Shown one piece after another: positions 30,901-37,984 of a stretch of 38,172 bases of DNA. This DNA comes from Anthropogastromicrobium sp963626545. GTDB taxonomy: Bacteria > Bacillota > Clostridia > Lachnospirales > Lachnospiraceae. The notes below the pieces were generated by a model. That model saw nothing but the letters and a program-made list of their open reading frames with translations, was not told where the DNA came from and did no database searches. The translations under genes and the position numbers were made by a program. The stretch is from the NCBI GenBank assembly GCA_963626545.1, contig CAVFYJ010000024.1, positions 1-38,172 on the forward strand, read 5' to 3'. Each line of letters opens with the position of its first letter. Position 1 is the first letter of the stretch.

Positions 30901-31014
30901 ACCGGTGCCGTTATTCTTGTTGCAATCAGCGTAGTACTGACAATGATTGCCGGATTGATTCCGTCCAAGCTTGCCGCAAAGAAGGATCCGGTTATCGCGC
31001 TGAGAAGTGAATAA
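27973..31014 (+). CDS. Large ABC transporter, fused ATPase and FtsX-like permease (MacB-like)
   Basis: A 1013-residue fusion. The start is GTG at 27973, placed by AAGGAG six bases upstream; a TTG at 27949 precedes that site. Residues 1-225 are a LolD/MacB-type ATPase: Walker A GQSGSGKTT (38-46), signature MSGGQMQR, Walker B ILLADEP, switch VTHNPE. A first membrane span follows (TAFAGSIGIIGIALILSLST), then an extracellular domain of about 580 residues, then three C-terminal spans (from LIAFVSISLIVSSIMIGIIT to VILVAISVVLTMIAGLIPS) with the FtsX signature ERTKEIGILRSVGASKKDIS. The extracellular part includes a Met/Ser-rich patch near residues 417-456. Relatives move lipoproteins, peptides or antibiotics, or transmit force across the membrane; no partner gene or two-component system adjoins it, so its role is open. 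Confidence 0.92.
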   Translation: MLQLKNIVKTYVAGDTKQDALKGVSMNFRENEFVSILGQSGSGKTTLLNIIGGLDRYTSGDLIINGVSTSKYKDADWDYYRNHSIGFVFQSYNLIPHQSVLSNVELALTLAGISKKERRARAIEVLKKVGLADHIHKRPNQMSGGQMQRVAIARALINNPDILLADEPTGALDSETSVQIMELLKEIAKDKLVIMVTHNPELAAKYSTRIIRVLDGRIVDDTDPYNVPDQISVTPQKRKKISMSMGTAVSLSFNNLKTKKGRTLLTAFAGSIGIIGIALILSLSTGIQDYVNDLQRDTLSSYPVSIAKEESPLASILTAAMPQEDGDNADKKENTVYSNSRMGQMFNAMFASDSDTNNLTKFKAYLEEKMAEEPEKKDSDVLKDHVETIQYQYDVALNTYIETEDGYRSTDMTSVFMNGMTSSSSTGSDSSENSMASMMGMSSSSMSQMSSSMMSLWSELLPGNDGELISDMVYDQYDLEAGRWPESADEIVLILSDNNEITDVAFYALGLVSDEEVVDSMRAVMKSEALNIEQREISYDDVLKTTFKLIVNPDYYTKEVNGTWKYIGDDKDSMELVIDHGYELKIVGIIKPNPDAAVTSATGSFGYTSALTQYVIEQTNNSELVKEQKFPENENLDLLTGLPFVITEENDPTDEEKAEKITEYFAGLNDIEKTKIYTEILSEPTEEEIEQMTAMYMKNFSSRDAIITLVASTMGMDEETAKSYLEDYSDEELQAMLQKQLVQMVKENKSESAQAQVLQMRVNATAQGDLFGTTGYAAVAKAFDELIDSTDDTTVLAKYYDEYMPSTVSGSTLEETLQKLSAVDINSPSTINIYAKSFDDKEKIADVITQYNETAEEDDQISYTDYMALLMSGVNTMINAVSYGLIAFVSISLIVSSIMIGIITYISVLERTKEIGILRSVGASKKDISRVFNAETAIIGLTAGLMGIGVTLLLNIPISMVINNLTGIGNIAKLPVTGAVILVAISVVLTMIAGLIPSKLAAKKDPVIALRSE

Positions 31015-31029
31015 AAAGATAGGAACCGA

Positions 31030-31059
31030 TTGACAAAGACCTCTCTAAGGACGTATACT
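31030..31059 (+). promoter_or_regulatory. Sigma-A promoter of the ECF importer operon
   Basis: TTGACA (31030-31035), an 18-base spacer, TATACT (31054-31059), about 108 bases before the S-component start. Confidence 0.75.
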
Positions 31060-31098
31060 AGCAATATCTCAAAAAAGACAAATGATACGTTTGCTAGT
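31057..31098 (+). promoter_or_regulatory. Leader hairpin before the ECF S-component gene
   Basis: ACTAGCAA (31057-31064) pairs with TTGCTAGT (31091-31098) around 26 bases, followed by TTCATTTTTGGTTT. It starts at the promoter -10 and could be an attenuator-like fold or an operator pair. No THI-box, RFN or other vitamin riboswitch core was recognised. Confidence 0.4.
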
Positions 31099-31167
31099 TT
31101 CATTTTTGGTTTCGTTTGAACAAAATAAATGAGACAGCTGGCGTTACATTTCAAAGGAGGAGAGGTT

Positions 31168-31716
31168 ATGAAAAACAACAGCATTAAAACCGTTGTTGCC
31201 GTGGGAATCGGTGCAGCACTGTTCTTTGTACTTGGTCGTTTCGTTGCAATCCCAAGCCCAGTGCCGAACACAAACATTAGCCTTCAGTATGCAGTACTTG
31301 CACTGTTAGCTGCGATGTATGGACCAGTGGCAGGTGGCCTGATCGGATTCATCGGTCATGCACTAATTGATCTGTCTTGGGGCGGCAGCCCGTGGTGGAG
31401 CTGGGTAATCACATCCGCATTTGTCGGCGTTGTGATTGGTCTGTTCGCAAAGAAACTCAATGTACAGGAAGGTGTGTTTGACAAGACAAAGACAGCTATC
31501 TTCGCAATCGCTAATGTGGTAGCACATGTGATCGGCTGGGTAGTCGTAGCACCAGTGCTTGACATTGTGATCTATGCAGAGCCAGCAAACAAGGTATTTG
31601 CACAGGGCGTATTTGCAGCTGTTTCCAATATCATCACAGCTGTGATTGTCGGCGGACTGTTAATTGTAGCATATACAAAGACGATCGCCAAGAAGGGTTC
31701 TCTCGACAGAGAATAA
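31168..31716 (+). CDS. ECF transporter S component (UPF0397 family)
   Basis: A 182-residue integral membrane substrate-capture protein. The start at 31168 follows AAAGGAGGAGAGG. The opening MKNNSIKTVVAVGIGAALFF and the segments PSPVPNTNISLQYAVLALLA, YGPVAGGLIGFIGHALIDLS and GSPWWSWVITSAF are typical of the UPF0397 S components. About five to six membrane spans are visible. The family is annotated variously as riboflavin-type or hydroxymethylpyrimidine-type, on the basis of genome context; here no vitamin biosynthesis gene or riboswitch decides between them. It works with the A-A and T subunits encoded at 31823-34367. Confidence 0.88.
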   Translation: MKNNSIKTVVAVGIGAALFFVLGRFVAIPSPVPNTNISLQYAVLALLAAMYGPVAGGLIGFIGHALIDLSWGGSPWWSWVITSAFVGVVIGLFAKKLNVQEGVFDKTKTAIFAIANVVAHVIGWVVVAPVLDIVIYAEPANKVFAQGVFAAVSNIITAVIVGGLLIVAYTKTIAKKGSLDRE

Positions 31717-31725
31717 GACTTTAAC

Positions 31726-31805
31726 AAAGCCTTCTCATTTAGCTGATTGATCTGATGGATTAAATTCATCGGTGTCAGCTTGTGAAAAGGCTTTGATTTT
31801 TCTAT
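31726..31805 (+). terminator. Branched hairpin/attenuator between S and A genes of the ECF operon
   Basis: AAAGCCTT (31726-31733) pairs with AAGGCTTT (31787-31794); inside, AGCTGA (31741-31746) pairs with TCAGCT (31775-31780), with a further small arm. GATTTTTCTATTTTT follows. A partial terminator here would make more S component than ATPase. Confidence 0.65.
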
Positions 31806-31822
31806 TTTTATGAGGTGTTTAC

Positions 31823-33547
31823 ATGACTGAGAAAAAATCCCCTGTTATCTCTTTTAAAGATTTTTCATTCCAGTACCGGGCGCAGAAAAAGCCGACACTG
31901 ACAGGGATTAATCTGGATATTTATCCGGGAGAAAAGGTACTGATCGCAGGGCCTTCCGGCAGCGGAAAGAGTACGCTGGCAGGCTGTATCAATGGATTAA
32001 ACCCATTTTCCAATCCGGGCGAAAGCACGGGCAGCCTGATTGTGGACGGTGTGGATGCGATGCACAGCAGTATTTTTGAGCTGTCGGCCCATGTGGGAAC
32101 CGTTTTGCAGGATCCGGATGGACAGTTTATCGGCCTGACGGTGGGCGAAGATATCGCCTTTGCGCTGGAAAACAGCTGTACACCTCAGGATAAAATGCAT
32201 GAGATCACAAAGCATGCGGCAGAGCTTGTTGGCATTGAACATCATCTGGACTATGCACCGCATGAGCTGTCTGGCGGACAAAAGCAGCGTGTCAGCCTTG
32301 CCGGTGTTATGGTCGATGAAGTGAAGATTCTTCTCTTTGATGAGCCGCTTGCAAACCTCGATCCGGCTGCTGGAAAGCAGGCAATCGAGCTGATTGATGA
32401 GATTCAGAAAAAGACAGACACGACTGTTTTGATTATTGAGCATCGTTTAGAGGATGTGCTCTGGCGAAATGTGGATCGTATTGTGCTGGTCAACGAGGGG
32501 ACAATTCTGGCTGATCTGACACCAGATGAGTTGCTTTCAACCAGTCTGCTTGCCGACAATGGCATCCGCGAACCGCTGTATGTGACAGCAATGCGCTACG
32601 CAGGCGTTGATATCACAAAGGAAAAAAAGCCAGCCCATGCCGATTCGGTTGTGTTAGATGAGTTTGATCAGGAAAAGCTACGAAACTGGTTTTCGGCGCA
32701 GCCATTCTCGCAAAAGGAGCCAGAGGGAACACCTCTTTTAGAAGTGAAGAATCTGAGCTTTGGCTACAATAAGGGTCAGCAGACATTGAAAAACGTCAGT
32801 CTCTCTGTAAAAAAAGGTGAGATGGTCAGCATTGTGGGACGAAACGGAGCCGGAAAATCAACCTTTTCCAAGCTAGTGTGTGGTTTTGAGGATCCAAATC
32901 AAGGCGAGATTTTCTTTGAGGGACAAGATCTATTAAAGGAAAATATCCGAAGCCGCGCAAAAAAGATTGGCTATGTCATGCAAAATCCAAATCAGATGAT
33001 CTCAAAAACGATGATTTACGATGAGGTTGCGCTTGGCCTTCAGAAGTCTGGAAAGTCTGAGGAGGAGATTCGAGCGAAAGTCGAAGAGACCTTAAAGATT
33101 TGTGGTCTGTATCCATTTCGTAACTGGCCGGTATCGGCACTGAGCTTTGGTCAGAAGAAGCGTGTGACAATCGCAAGTGTTCTCGTGCAGGATCCGAAGT
33201 TAATTATCCTTGATGAGCCAACAGCGGGACAGGACTTTAAGCATTATACGGAAATTATGGAATTTTTGCGTGGATTAAACGAGCAGGGCGTTACGGTTAT
33301 CATGATTACACATGATATGCATCTGATGTTAGAGTACACACCGAGGGCGCTTGTATTTTCCGATGGACAGATGATTGCCGATTGCAGGGCATCACAGGTA
33401 CTGTGTGATCCAGAGCTTGTGGCGCGTGCCGCACTCAAGGAGACGAGTCTTTTTACACTCGCAAATCGTTGTGGCATTACTCCGCCGGAAAGCTTTGTCG
33501 AGCGCTTTATTCAGGAAGATAGGGAGGTTCGCAGCCATGGCCGCTAA
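31823..33547 (+). CDS. ECF transporter ATPase, two fused NBDs
   Basis: A 574-residue double ATPase that drives the ECF importer. The first domain has Walker A GPSGSGKST (43-51), signature LSGGQKQRVSL, Walker B ILLFDEPLANLDP. The second has Walker A GRNGAGKST, the altered signature LSFGQKKRVTI and Walker B LIILDEPTAGQD. A ~60-residue linker between the two domains (near residues 250-300) corresponds to the DUF3744-type segment seen in UPF0397-linked systems. The ribosome site ATGAGGTG is weak. The stop overlaps the start of the T-component gene by 11 bases. Having both ATPases on one chain and an adjacent S gene makes this a dedicated (group I) ECF system. Confidence 0.93.
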   Translation: MTEKKSPVISFKDFSFQYRAQKKPTLTGINLDIYPGEKVLIAGPSGSGKSTLAGCINGLNPFSNPGESTGSLIVDGVDAMHSSIFELSAHVGTVLQDPDGQFIGLTVGEDIAFALENSCTPQDKMHEITKHAAELVGIEHHLDYAPHELSGGQKQRVSLAGVMVDEVKILLFDEPLANLDPAAGKQAIELIDEIQKKTDTTVLIIEHRLEDVLWRNVDRIVLVNEGTILADLTPDELLSTSLLADNGIREPLYVTAMRYAGVDITKEKKPAHADSVVLDEFDQEKLRNWFSAQPFSQKEPEGTPLLEVKNLSFGYNKGQQTLKNVSLSVKKGEMVSIVGRNGAGKSTFSKLVCGFEDPNQGEIFFEGQDLLKENIRSRAKKIGYVMQNPNQMISKTMIYDEVALGLQKSGKSEEEIRAKVEETLKICGLYPFRNWPVSALSFGQKKRVTIASVLVQDPKLIILDEPTAGQDFKHYTEIMEFLRGLNEQGVTVIMITHDMHLMLEYTPRALVFSDGQMIADCRASQVLCDPELVARAALKETSLFTLANRCGITPPESFVERFIQEDREVRSHGR

Positions 33548-34367
33548 GACGGTATTAAATTATCTGGAACGCGACAGCGTGATTCATAAGATGACAGGAA
33601 CGACCAAGCTGGCGTTTTTCCTGCTCTTTACCTTTGCCAGCATGATTACCTACAATACCTGGATGCTGCTCGGTTTGTTTGCTGTGAGCCTTGCCGCCTT
33701 CAAATTAAGTCGTATTAAGTATCGTGAAGTCCGCTTTATGATGCTCTTTATGCTGGTCTTTTTGGTGTTGAACAATGTATTTATCTTTTTATTCGACCCG
33801 AATCAGGGAACAACGCTTTATGGAACCAAGCATGTGCTGTTTCATTTGTTTTGGCGCTACGACGTGACAGCAGAGCAGTTATTTTATATGCTAAACATCT
33901 CATTGAAATATTTTGTTGCGCTGCCAGTTGCGATTCTGTTTATCTCGGCAACCAACCCGAGTGAGTTTGCCGCCAGCTTAAACAGCATCGGAATTTCTTA
34001 CAAGGTCGGTTATTCCGTTGCCATCGCGCTTCGCTATATTCCAGATATCCAGAGAGATTATCACAGCATTAGTCAGGCGCAACAGGCAAGAGGCGTGGAG
34101 CTTGGTAAAAATGAGCATTTCTTTGCTCGATTGAAAAACTCAGTCAATATTTTATTGCCACTGATTTTAACAAGTTTAAACCGAATCGACACGATCTCCA
34201 ACGCGATGGAGCTGCGTGGATTTGGTAAAAACAAGAAGCGCACCTGGTATACAAGAAGACCATTCGCCCGCAGAGATTTTCTCGCGATTGCGGTTGGCGT
34301 GGTGCTGCTTGCCATCAGTTTATTCGTGACGATTCGGTTTGGACGGTTTTATAATCCGTTCGTTTAA
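33537..34367 (+). CDS. ECF transporter T component
   Basis: A 276-residue transmembrane coupling protein. The start at 33537 follows AGGGAGG (33521-33527) and overlaps the ATPase gene. Hydrophobic spans lie near residues 20-60 (KLAFFLLFTFASMITYNTWM), 70-95 and 235-265. The cytoplasmic coupling helices show the two Ala-Arg-Gly-type motifs, QAQQARGVEL and NAMELRGFGK, which engage the ATPase grooves. It completes the S/A-A/T set. The gene ends 12 bases from the convergent aconitase-like relic, with no clear terminator between. Confidence 0.92.
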   Translation: MAAKTVLNYLERDSVIHKMTGTTKLAFFLLFTFASMITYNTWMLLGLFAVSLAAFKLSRIKYREVRFMMLFMLVFLVLNNVFIFLFDPNQGTTLYGTKHVLFHLFWRYDVTAEQLFYMLNISLKYFVALPVAILFISATNPSEFAASLNSIGISYKVGYSVAIALRYIPDIQRDYHSISQAQQARGVELGKNEHFFARLKNSVNILLPLILTSLNRIDTISNAMELRGFGKNKKRTWYTRRPFARRDFLAIAVGVVLLAISLFVTIRFGRFYNPFV

Positions 34368-34379
34368 GAAAATAATAAG

Positions 34380-35176
34380 TTAACGTGTTTTGGAAAAGCG
34401 GGCGCGCATAAGTGGTTTTATGCCGCCTGCTTTTAAAATTGTAAGAGCCTGATTGCTAAGTGGCTCGCAAGAAAAGGTTTCGCCAGTCTCGGCAATTGTG
34501 ATTTGGCCACCTTTTAAGTCAATCGTGAGTGTCTGCCCGTCGGTAGTTTTGGTATGAATGCCCTTGCAAATGATGGGAACGAGACCAAGATTAATGGCAT
34601 TTCGGAAGAAAATACGGGCAATGGAAGCAGCTACCGCAATATCTTCAACGCGTCCGCCTGTGCAGCTTCCAATATAGCCTTGATTTAACAGTACCCGATT
34701 GGACGATATCACTTCGGACAGCGGATGAACATTTTCAACGCTGCTCGGGCAGGCGAGGTTTGGCTCAATCTTTGAGACATCAAACGTATAGCTTTCTGCG
34801 TATTGAAAATCAGGATCTGTAAACTGAACCTCATATGGACGGACTGCACGTTTGTTTACATAATTGAGAACATCAGAATTTGGCTGCATGTAAGCTGTTT
34901 TTGCACCCATTTCGACTGTCATATTGCAGATTGTCATGCGACCGGCGACATTCAACTTTTCAACATAACTTCCCGTAAAATCAATCGCCTTATAAACAGC
35001 GCCATCTGCTCGAATACGGCCTAACACTTCTAAAATAACATCCTATAGAAAGAATAAATGGTTTGCAGATATAGATCATTAATTTCGGCAAAGTCGATAT
35101 GGGCAGTTACAATTTCTCCGGTATGAACTTGGGTTTTATGACTATTTTTCGCTAAAATCTTTTCAATGGCATGCAT
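34380..35176 (-). pseudogene. Decayed LeuC/LeuD (aconitase-family hydro-lyase) relic
   Basis: Remains of a LeuC-like large subunit joined to a LeuD-like small subunit, with pieces missing. From 35176, after AGGAGG, a frame reads MHAIEKILAKNSHKTQVHTG, then EIVTAHIDFAEINDLYLQTI, a LeuC N-terminus, then hits a stop near 35033. A second frame (open from 35027 to 34380) continues with GRIRADGAVYKAIDFTGSYV, which is LeuC sequence from about residue 190 onward. After the cluster motif IGSCTGGRVEDIAVAA it jumps directly into SIARIFFRNAINLGLVPII and the rest of a LeuD-type C-terminus. The CxxC that supplies the other two [4Fe-4S] ligands is absent, so the product cannot be an active dehydratase. Promoter and operator are still intact. 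A misassembly could produce the same picture. Confidence 0.8.
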
Positions 35177-35218
35177 AATGAGAACCTCCTGTTTAGAAAA
35201 AAAATGAGTCTAATACAA

Positions 35219-35236
35219 AATATCGTATACGATATT
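35219..35236. promoter_or_regulatory. GntR operator 1, perfect 18-bp palindrome
   Basis: AATATCGTATACGATATT is its own reverse complement and has the GTATAC centre common to GntR/FCD operators. It lies just downstream of the -10 of the relic gene promoter, where a bound repressor would block transcription. Confidence 0.8.
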
Positions 35237-35249
35237 CAATTTCGAGGGA

Positions 35250-35278
35250 ATCATAACACATTTTATTTTGCTTTTCAA
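35250..35278 (-). promoter_or_regulatory. Sigma-A promoter of the aconitase-like relic
   Basis: On the minus strand: TTGAAA (35278-35273), a 17-base spacer, TATGAT (35255-35250) with extended -10 TGT. It is well preserved although the gene is broken. Confidence 0.75.
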
Positions 35279-35361
35279 GAGTCATTTCAAGATCTGCTTT
35301 GAGAAAAGTGATTTTCTATAGTATCGCCAAATTTGCAGAGCAGACTTTGGTAAAAAACAAT

Positions 35362-35379
35362 AAAATTGTATATGATATT
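35362..35379. promoter_or_regulatory. GntR operator 2, near-copy of operator 1
   Basis: AAAATTGTATATGATATT matches operator 1 at 15 of 18 positions, and both are followed by CAAT. It lies 14 bases upstream of the gntR -35, so the regulator probably controls itself as well. Confidence 0.7.
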
Positions 35380-35392
35380 CAATATAAAAGAT

Positions 35393-35421
35393 TTGACATT
35401 GCGTTTTTCGGATGCTATTCT
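35393..35421 (+). promoter_or_regulatory. Sigma-A promoter of the GntR-type gene
   Basis: TTGACA (35393-35398), a 17-base spacer, TATTCT (35416-35421) with extended -10 TGC, 24 bases before the start codon. Confidence 0.75.
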
Positions 35422-35444
35422 AATGAGGAAGGGAGCTGGAAACC

Positions 35445-36092
35445 ATGGAGAGTTTAAAAAAAGCGATGCCTGTGCGGGTACAAATCACAGCGATTTTAAA
35501 GAAGGCACTCTTTTCGGGAGAATATAAGAGTGGAGATGAATTGAGTCTGACGGAAATTGCACAGCAGCTGGGGGTTAGCCGTACACCGGTGCGTGAGGCA
35601 TTTCAGGCATTGGAGGCGGAAGGCCTGATTGAGCTGAGAATGAATAAAGGTGCGATTGTGAAGCCGATTGATGAGAAGTATATTACCGATCATTATGAGA
35701 TGCGTATTTTGTTGGAATCTGAGGCGGCAAAGCGAGCTGCAGAGCGCGGAATGCCGGAGGCAGAGAATTTGATCAAACAGCTGGAAAAACAGCAGGAATT
35801 GATTGAGAATATCTCAACAGAGGAGTATGAGGAGTTAAATCTGGAAGTTCATTCTGCGATTTGGACAGCGGCTGATAATGACCGATTATATAAGTTTTTG
35901 TCTAGTCTATGGAATGGTCCAAGTGTAGGCGTTACGGCATCAAAATTGGATCACTATAAAAAGTCAACGAAAGAACATATTGCCATTTTAAAAGCGATTG
36001 AAAAGCAGGATGCAAAAGCTGCTAAAAAGGAAATGGAACAGCATATTGAACGCAGCCTAAACAATATTTTAAAAAGTTTTCAATATCGCTAA
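35445..36092 (+). CDS. GntR-family regulator, FCD (FadR-like) subfamily
   Basis: A 215-residue DNA-binding regulator; the start follows GGAAGGGAGC. Residues ~10-75 form the winged helix, with recognition in SLTEIAQQLGVSRTPVREAF and the wing LIELRMNKGAIVKPI. Residues ~80-205 form the helical FCD effector domain (ITDHYEMRILLESEAAKRAA, NLEVHSAIWTAADNDRLYKF, STKEHIAILKAIEKQDAKAA); its His residues (in EVHSAI, KEHIAI and QHIERS) are placed to bind a metal, as in other FCD proteins, whose ligands are usually small carboxylic acids. It is divergent from the aconitase-like relic and is flanked by two matching operators. The acid it senses was presumably the substrate of the lost dehydratase pathway. 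Confidence 0.93.
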   Translation: MESLKKAMPVRVQITAILKKALFSGEYKSGDELSLTEIAQQLGVSRTPVREAFQALEAEGLIELRMNKGAIVKPIDEKYITDHYEMRILLESEAAKRAAERGMPEAENLIKQLEKQQELIENISTEEYEELNLEVHSAIWTAADNDRLYKFLSSLWNGPSVGVTASKLDHYKKSTKEHIAILKAIEKQDAKAAKKEMEQHIERSLNNILKSFQYR

Positions 36093-36142
36093 GACGTTTT
36101 GACAAATTTGGAAACAATGTATTTGGAGAGGAGAACAAATAA

Positions 36143-36685
36143 ATGGAAGCAATTGAATGCATCAAAACAAGAAGAAGTGTAAGAAGATTTCAGGATCGCC
36201 CGGTAGAGCGCGAGACCATTCAAAAAATCGTGGATAGTGCAATTTGGGCACCATCATGGAAGAATACACAGACACCACGCTACACCGTAGTGGACAACCG
36301 AGAGATCATTGATGACATCGCAGAGAATGGCTGCTGCGGCTTTGCCTTTAACACAAAGACCCTCAAGCAGACACCAGTATTGGTTGTGGTATCCTATGTA
36401 AAGGGTATTTGCGGTTTTGAAAAGGATGGCTCCTACAGCACCGACAAAAAGGAAGGCTGGCAGATGTTTGACGCCGGTGTAGCAGCTCAGACTTTCGCGC
36501 TTGCTGCTCATGCACAGGGAGTCGGAACCGTTATGCTTGGCATCTATGACGCACCGTATATTCAGGAAAAGCTTGGCATCCCTCAGACCGAGGAAGTTGC
36601 CGTGTTACTTGCAGCAGGTTATGAGAAATTCACACCAGATGCACCGGCAAGAAAAACGGCAGAGGACGTGCTTCGCTTCGTATAA
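36143..36685 (+). CDS. Nitroreductase-family flavoprotein
   Basis: A 180-residue FMN-dependent oxidoreductase of the nitroreductase superfamily; the start follows GGAGAGGAG. The N-terminal FMN phosphate site is IKTRRSVRRFQDRPV, the region APSWKNTQTPRYTVV follows, and the C-terminal FMN contact is GVGTVMLGIYDAPYIQEKLG. The short length and missing helical lid fit the small clostridial members. It begins 50 bases after the GntR gene with no terminator between, so the two may be co-transcribed. Natural substrates of such proteins are often unknown (quinones, flavins, nitro compounds). A strong bidirectional terminator follows. Confidence 0.92.
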   Translation: MEAIECIKTRRSVRRFQDRPVERETIQKIVDSAIWAPSWKNTQTPRYTVVDNREIIDDIAENGCCGFAFNTKTLKQTPVLVVVSYVKGICGFEKDGSYSTDKKEGWQMFDAGVAAQTFALAAHAQGVGTVMLGIYDAPYIQEKLGIPQTEEVAVLLAAGYEKFTPDAPARKTAEDVLRFV

Positions 36686-36746
36686 ACGATTCCAATCGAC
36701 CTGCTGTTTTTTCTAAATGGAGTTTGATGTGGCGTTTCGATAAATA

Positions 36747-36799
36747 AAAAAATTCAACGACCTTTGCTCAAATAAACAGCAGGCCGTTGAATTTTTTTA
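36747..36799. terminator. Bidirectional terminator after the nitroreductase gene
   Basis: AATTCAACG (36751-36759) and CGTTGAATT (36785-36793) pair, with A-run upstream and TTTTTTATTT downstream, so it can stop transcription from both sides. It also ends the minus-strand small-protein cassette. Confidence 0.85.
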
Positions 36800-37027
36800 T
36801 TTCACCATCTGACGAACATCATCAAACAGTTGCATGTCATTTGCAGTCAGCTTTACGTTTGTTGCATATTTGCGCCCGTCAGCTGTTGTAATCGTAATTT
36901 CTGCAATGGTGCCTTCCTGAATTACATTGTTATCCGAAACAGCACGTAAGAAAAGTGGGAACTTCGGATGGGCTGCTGCAAAGCGGTCCCATGAAGCCTT
37001 TAACTGAAATATTTTGGCTGGGTTCAT
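36797..37027 (-). CDS. Uncharacterised 76-residue protein, last in small-protein cassette
   Basis: A 76-residue protein starting at 37027, eight bases after AAAGGA. I do not recognise a named family. It reads as a short helical N-terminus (FQLKASWDRFAAAHPKFPLF) followed by beta-strands (IAEITITTADGRKYATNVKL) and a C-terminal helix. It lacks a signal peptide, membrane span or Cys. The gene follows DUF2442 by 25 bases in the same direction and ends at the terminator, so it belongs to the same transcript. Its role is probably tied to its DUF4160/DUF2442 neighbours. Confidence 0.75.
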   Translation of the reverse strand: MNPAKIFQLKASWDRFAAAHPKFPLFLRAVSDNNVIQEGTIAEITITTADGRKYATNVKLTANDMQLFDDVRQMVK

Positions 37028-37052
37028 TTGAAAATCCTTTCTATCCTTTGTT

Positions 37053-37349
37053 TTAAGCAGTTTGAGAACTGGGATAAGCAAAACTGTTTTCGTACATAAA
37101 TTCTGGTGCGCAGTCAATTTCCTCATCCATCCATGTAACGGCACCATCAACAACCTTGCAATTTTTAAAAATGTTATCGTCTTTAAGCGGAAGGAAAGCA
37201 GATCCAGTCAATATTGTAGCATCAAAAAGACGCTGCTCTCCAGTTGAAAATGTGAGAATCATCATCATATCATCCAACGGCTTTACGGAAATAACTTCAA
37301 TGTCGTTTCTTTTTTCGCTTGCGTATACAATTCCATTTAATACAAACAT
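37053..37349 (-). CDS. DUF2442 domain protein
   Basis: A 98-residue protein starting at 37349, just after GGAGGT. The layout (VLNGIVYASEKRNDIEVISV, then PLDDMMMILTFSTGEQRLFD, then GAVTWMDEEIDCAPEFMYEN) is that of DUF2442, with the W--E-D-APE motif near the C-terminus. DUF2442 genes are very often found next to DUF4160 genes, as here, and the pair has been suggested to be a toxin-antitoxin module; a tested function is not known to me. The spacing to DUF4160 is 16 bases, so the two are co-transcribed. Confidence 0.87.
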   Translation of the reverse strand: MFVLNGIVYASEKRNDIEVISVKPLDDMMMILTFSTGEQRLFDATILTGSAFLPLKDDNIFKNCKVVDGAVTWMDEEIDCAPEFMYENSFAYPSSQTA

Positions 37350-37365
37350 AGGATACCTCCATTCT

Positions 37366-37632
37366 TTATTGCAGAGGGGTGATCTTATCAAAATGCTCAC
37401 CTCTGACAGCTTTGTTCCAGGCAGCATAGGCCTCTTCCTCGTGAAGGGCTAGCCATCCAACCAACATTTTAAATTGTTTTTGAGGCAGTGAACCAGCGAG
37501 AAGTTCACCGTCAATACCAACAGAAGCCTTATACTCTCCATATGAAACATGGACGTGTGGCTTGTTGTGCTGAACGGTATCATTAAAAAGCATTTTGATA
37601 ACCATTCCTTGAAATCTACTTAGTTCGGGCAT
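37366..37632 (-). CDS. DUF4160 domain protein
   Basis: An 88-residue protein starting at 37632, seven bases after AAGGAG. MPELSRFQGMVIKMLFNDTV, then KPHVHVSYGEYKASVGIDGE, then LPQKQFKMLVGWLALHEEEA form the DUF4160 pattern, with the conserved PH-H-YGEY core and the terminal helix. It is the usual partner of DUF2442. The His residues could bind a metal or nucleic acid, but this is not established. Confidence 0.87.
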   Translation of the reverse strand: MPELSRFQGMVIKMLFNDTVQHNKPHVHVSYGEYKASVGIDGELLAGSLPQKQFKMLVGWLALHEEEAYAAWNKAVRGEHFDKITPLQ

Positions 37633-37676
37633 TGTTCATTCTCCTTTTTAATGTTTTTATTTGAAATGCTGAAAGA

Positions 37677-37904
37677 TTAAGCAGTCTTTTGATAATCGAC
37701 AACTGCAATCTCTGCCAACATTCCATTGATCTGCTTAATAATATTTTCGATATTTTGTAGTGTTTCGCCTGATAAATATTCTTCTCTGCATTGAGTACAT
37801 TTCTCACATGGAACATTTTTAATAATGATGTGGCAACCATTATGATTGGCCATGTAAGTAGTGGTAGAGGGATGAACATTACCATTGCAATAAAAACACG
37901 TCAT
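37677..37904 (-). CDS. YgiT/MqsA-type zinc-finger protein
   Basis: A 75-residue protein starting at 37904, eight bases after AAGGAG. The zinc site is Cys3-x-x-Cys6 (MTCFYC) with Cys36-x-x-Cys39 (and Cys33 near by) in NVPCEKCTQCREEYLSG. This is the N-terminal domain of MqsA/YgiT antitoxins; the C-terminal HTH DNA-binding domain of full MqsA is missing, as in the many short YgiT-type proteins usually paired with a DUF4258 toxin. No DUF4258 gene is visible here; instead DUF4160 and DUF2442 follow 44 bases downstream. It is first in the four-gene cassette. Confidence 0.87.
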   Translation of the reverse strand: MTCFYCNGNVHPSTTTYMANHNGCHIIIKNVPCEKCTQCREEYLSGETLQNIENIIKQINGMLAEIAVVDYQKTA

Positions 37905-37984
37905 AGTCAATTCTCCTTTCGAATCCTAAAATCGTTTTCCTACTTATCAGAACTTGGAAAAAAGGAAAATTCTTTCATGGAATT

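Noticed and set aside
31015..31167. TPP or FMN riboswitch upstream of the ECF S component
   Set aside because: None of the conserved THI-box or RFN cores could be found in the leader; only an 8-bp hairpin is present.
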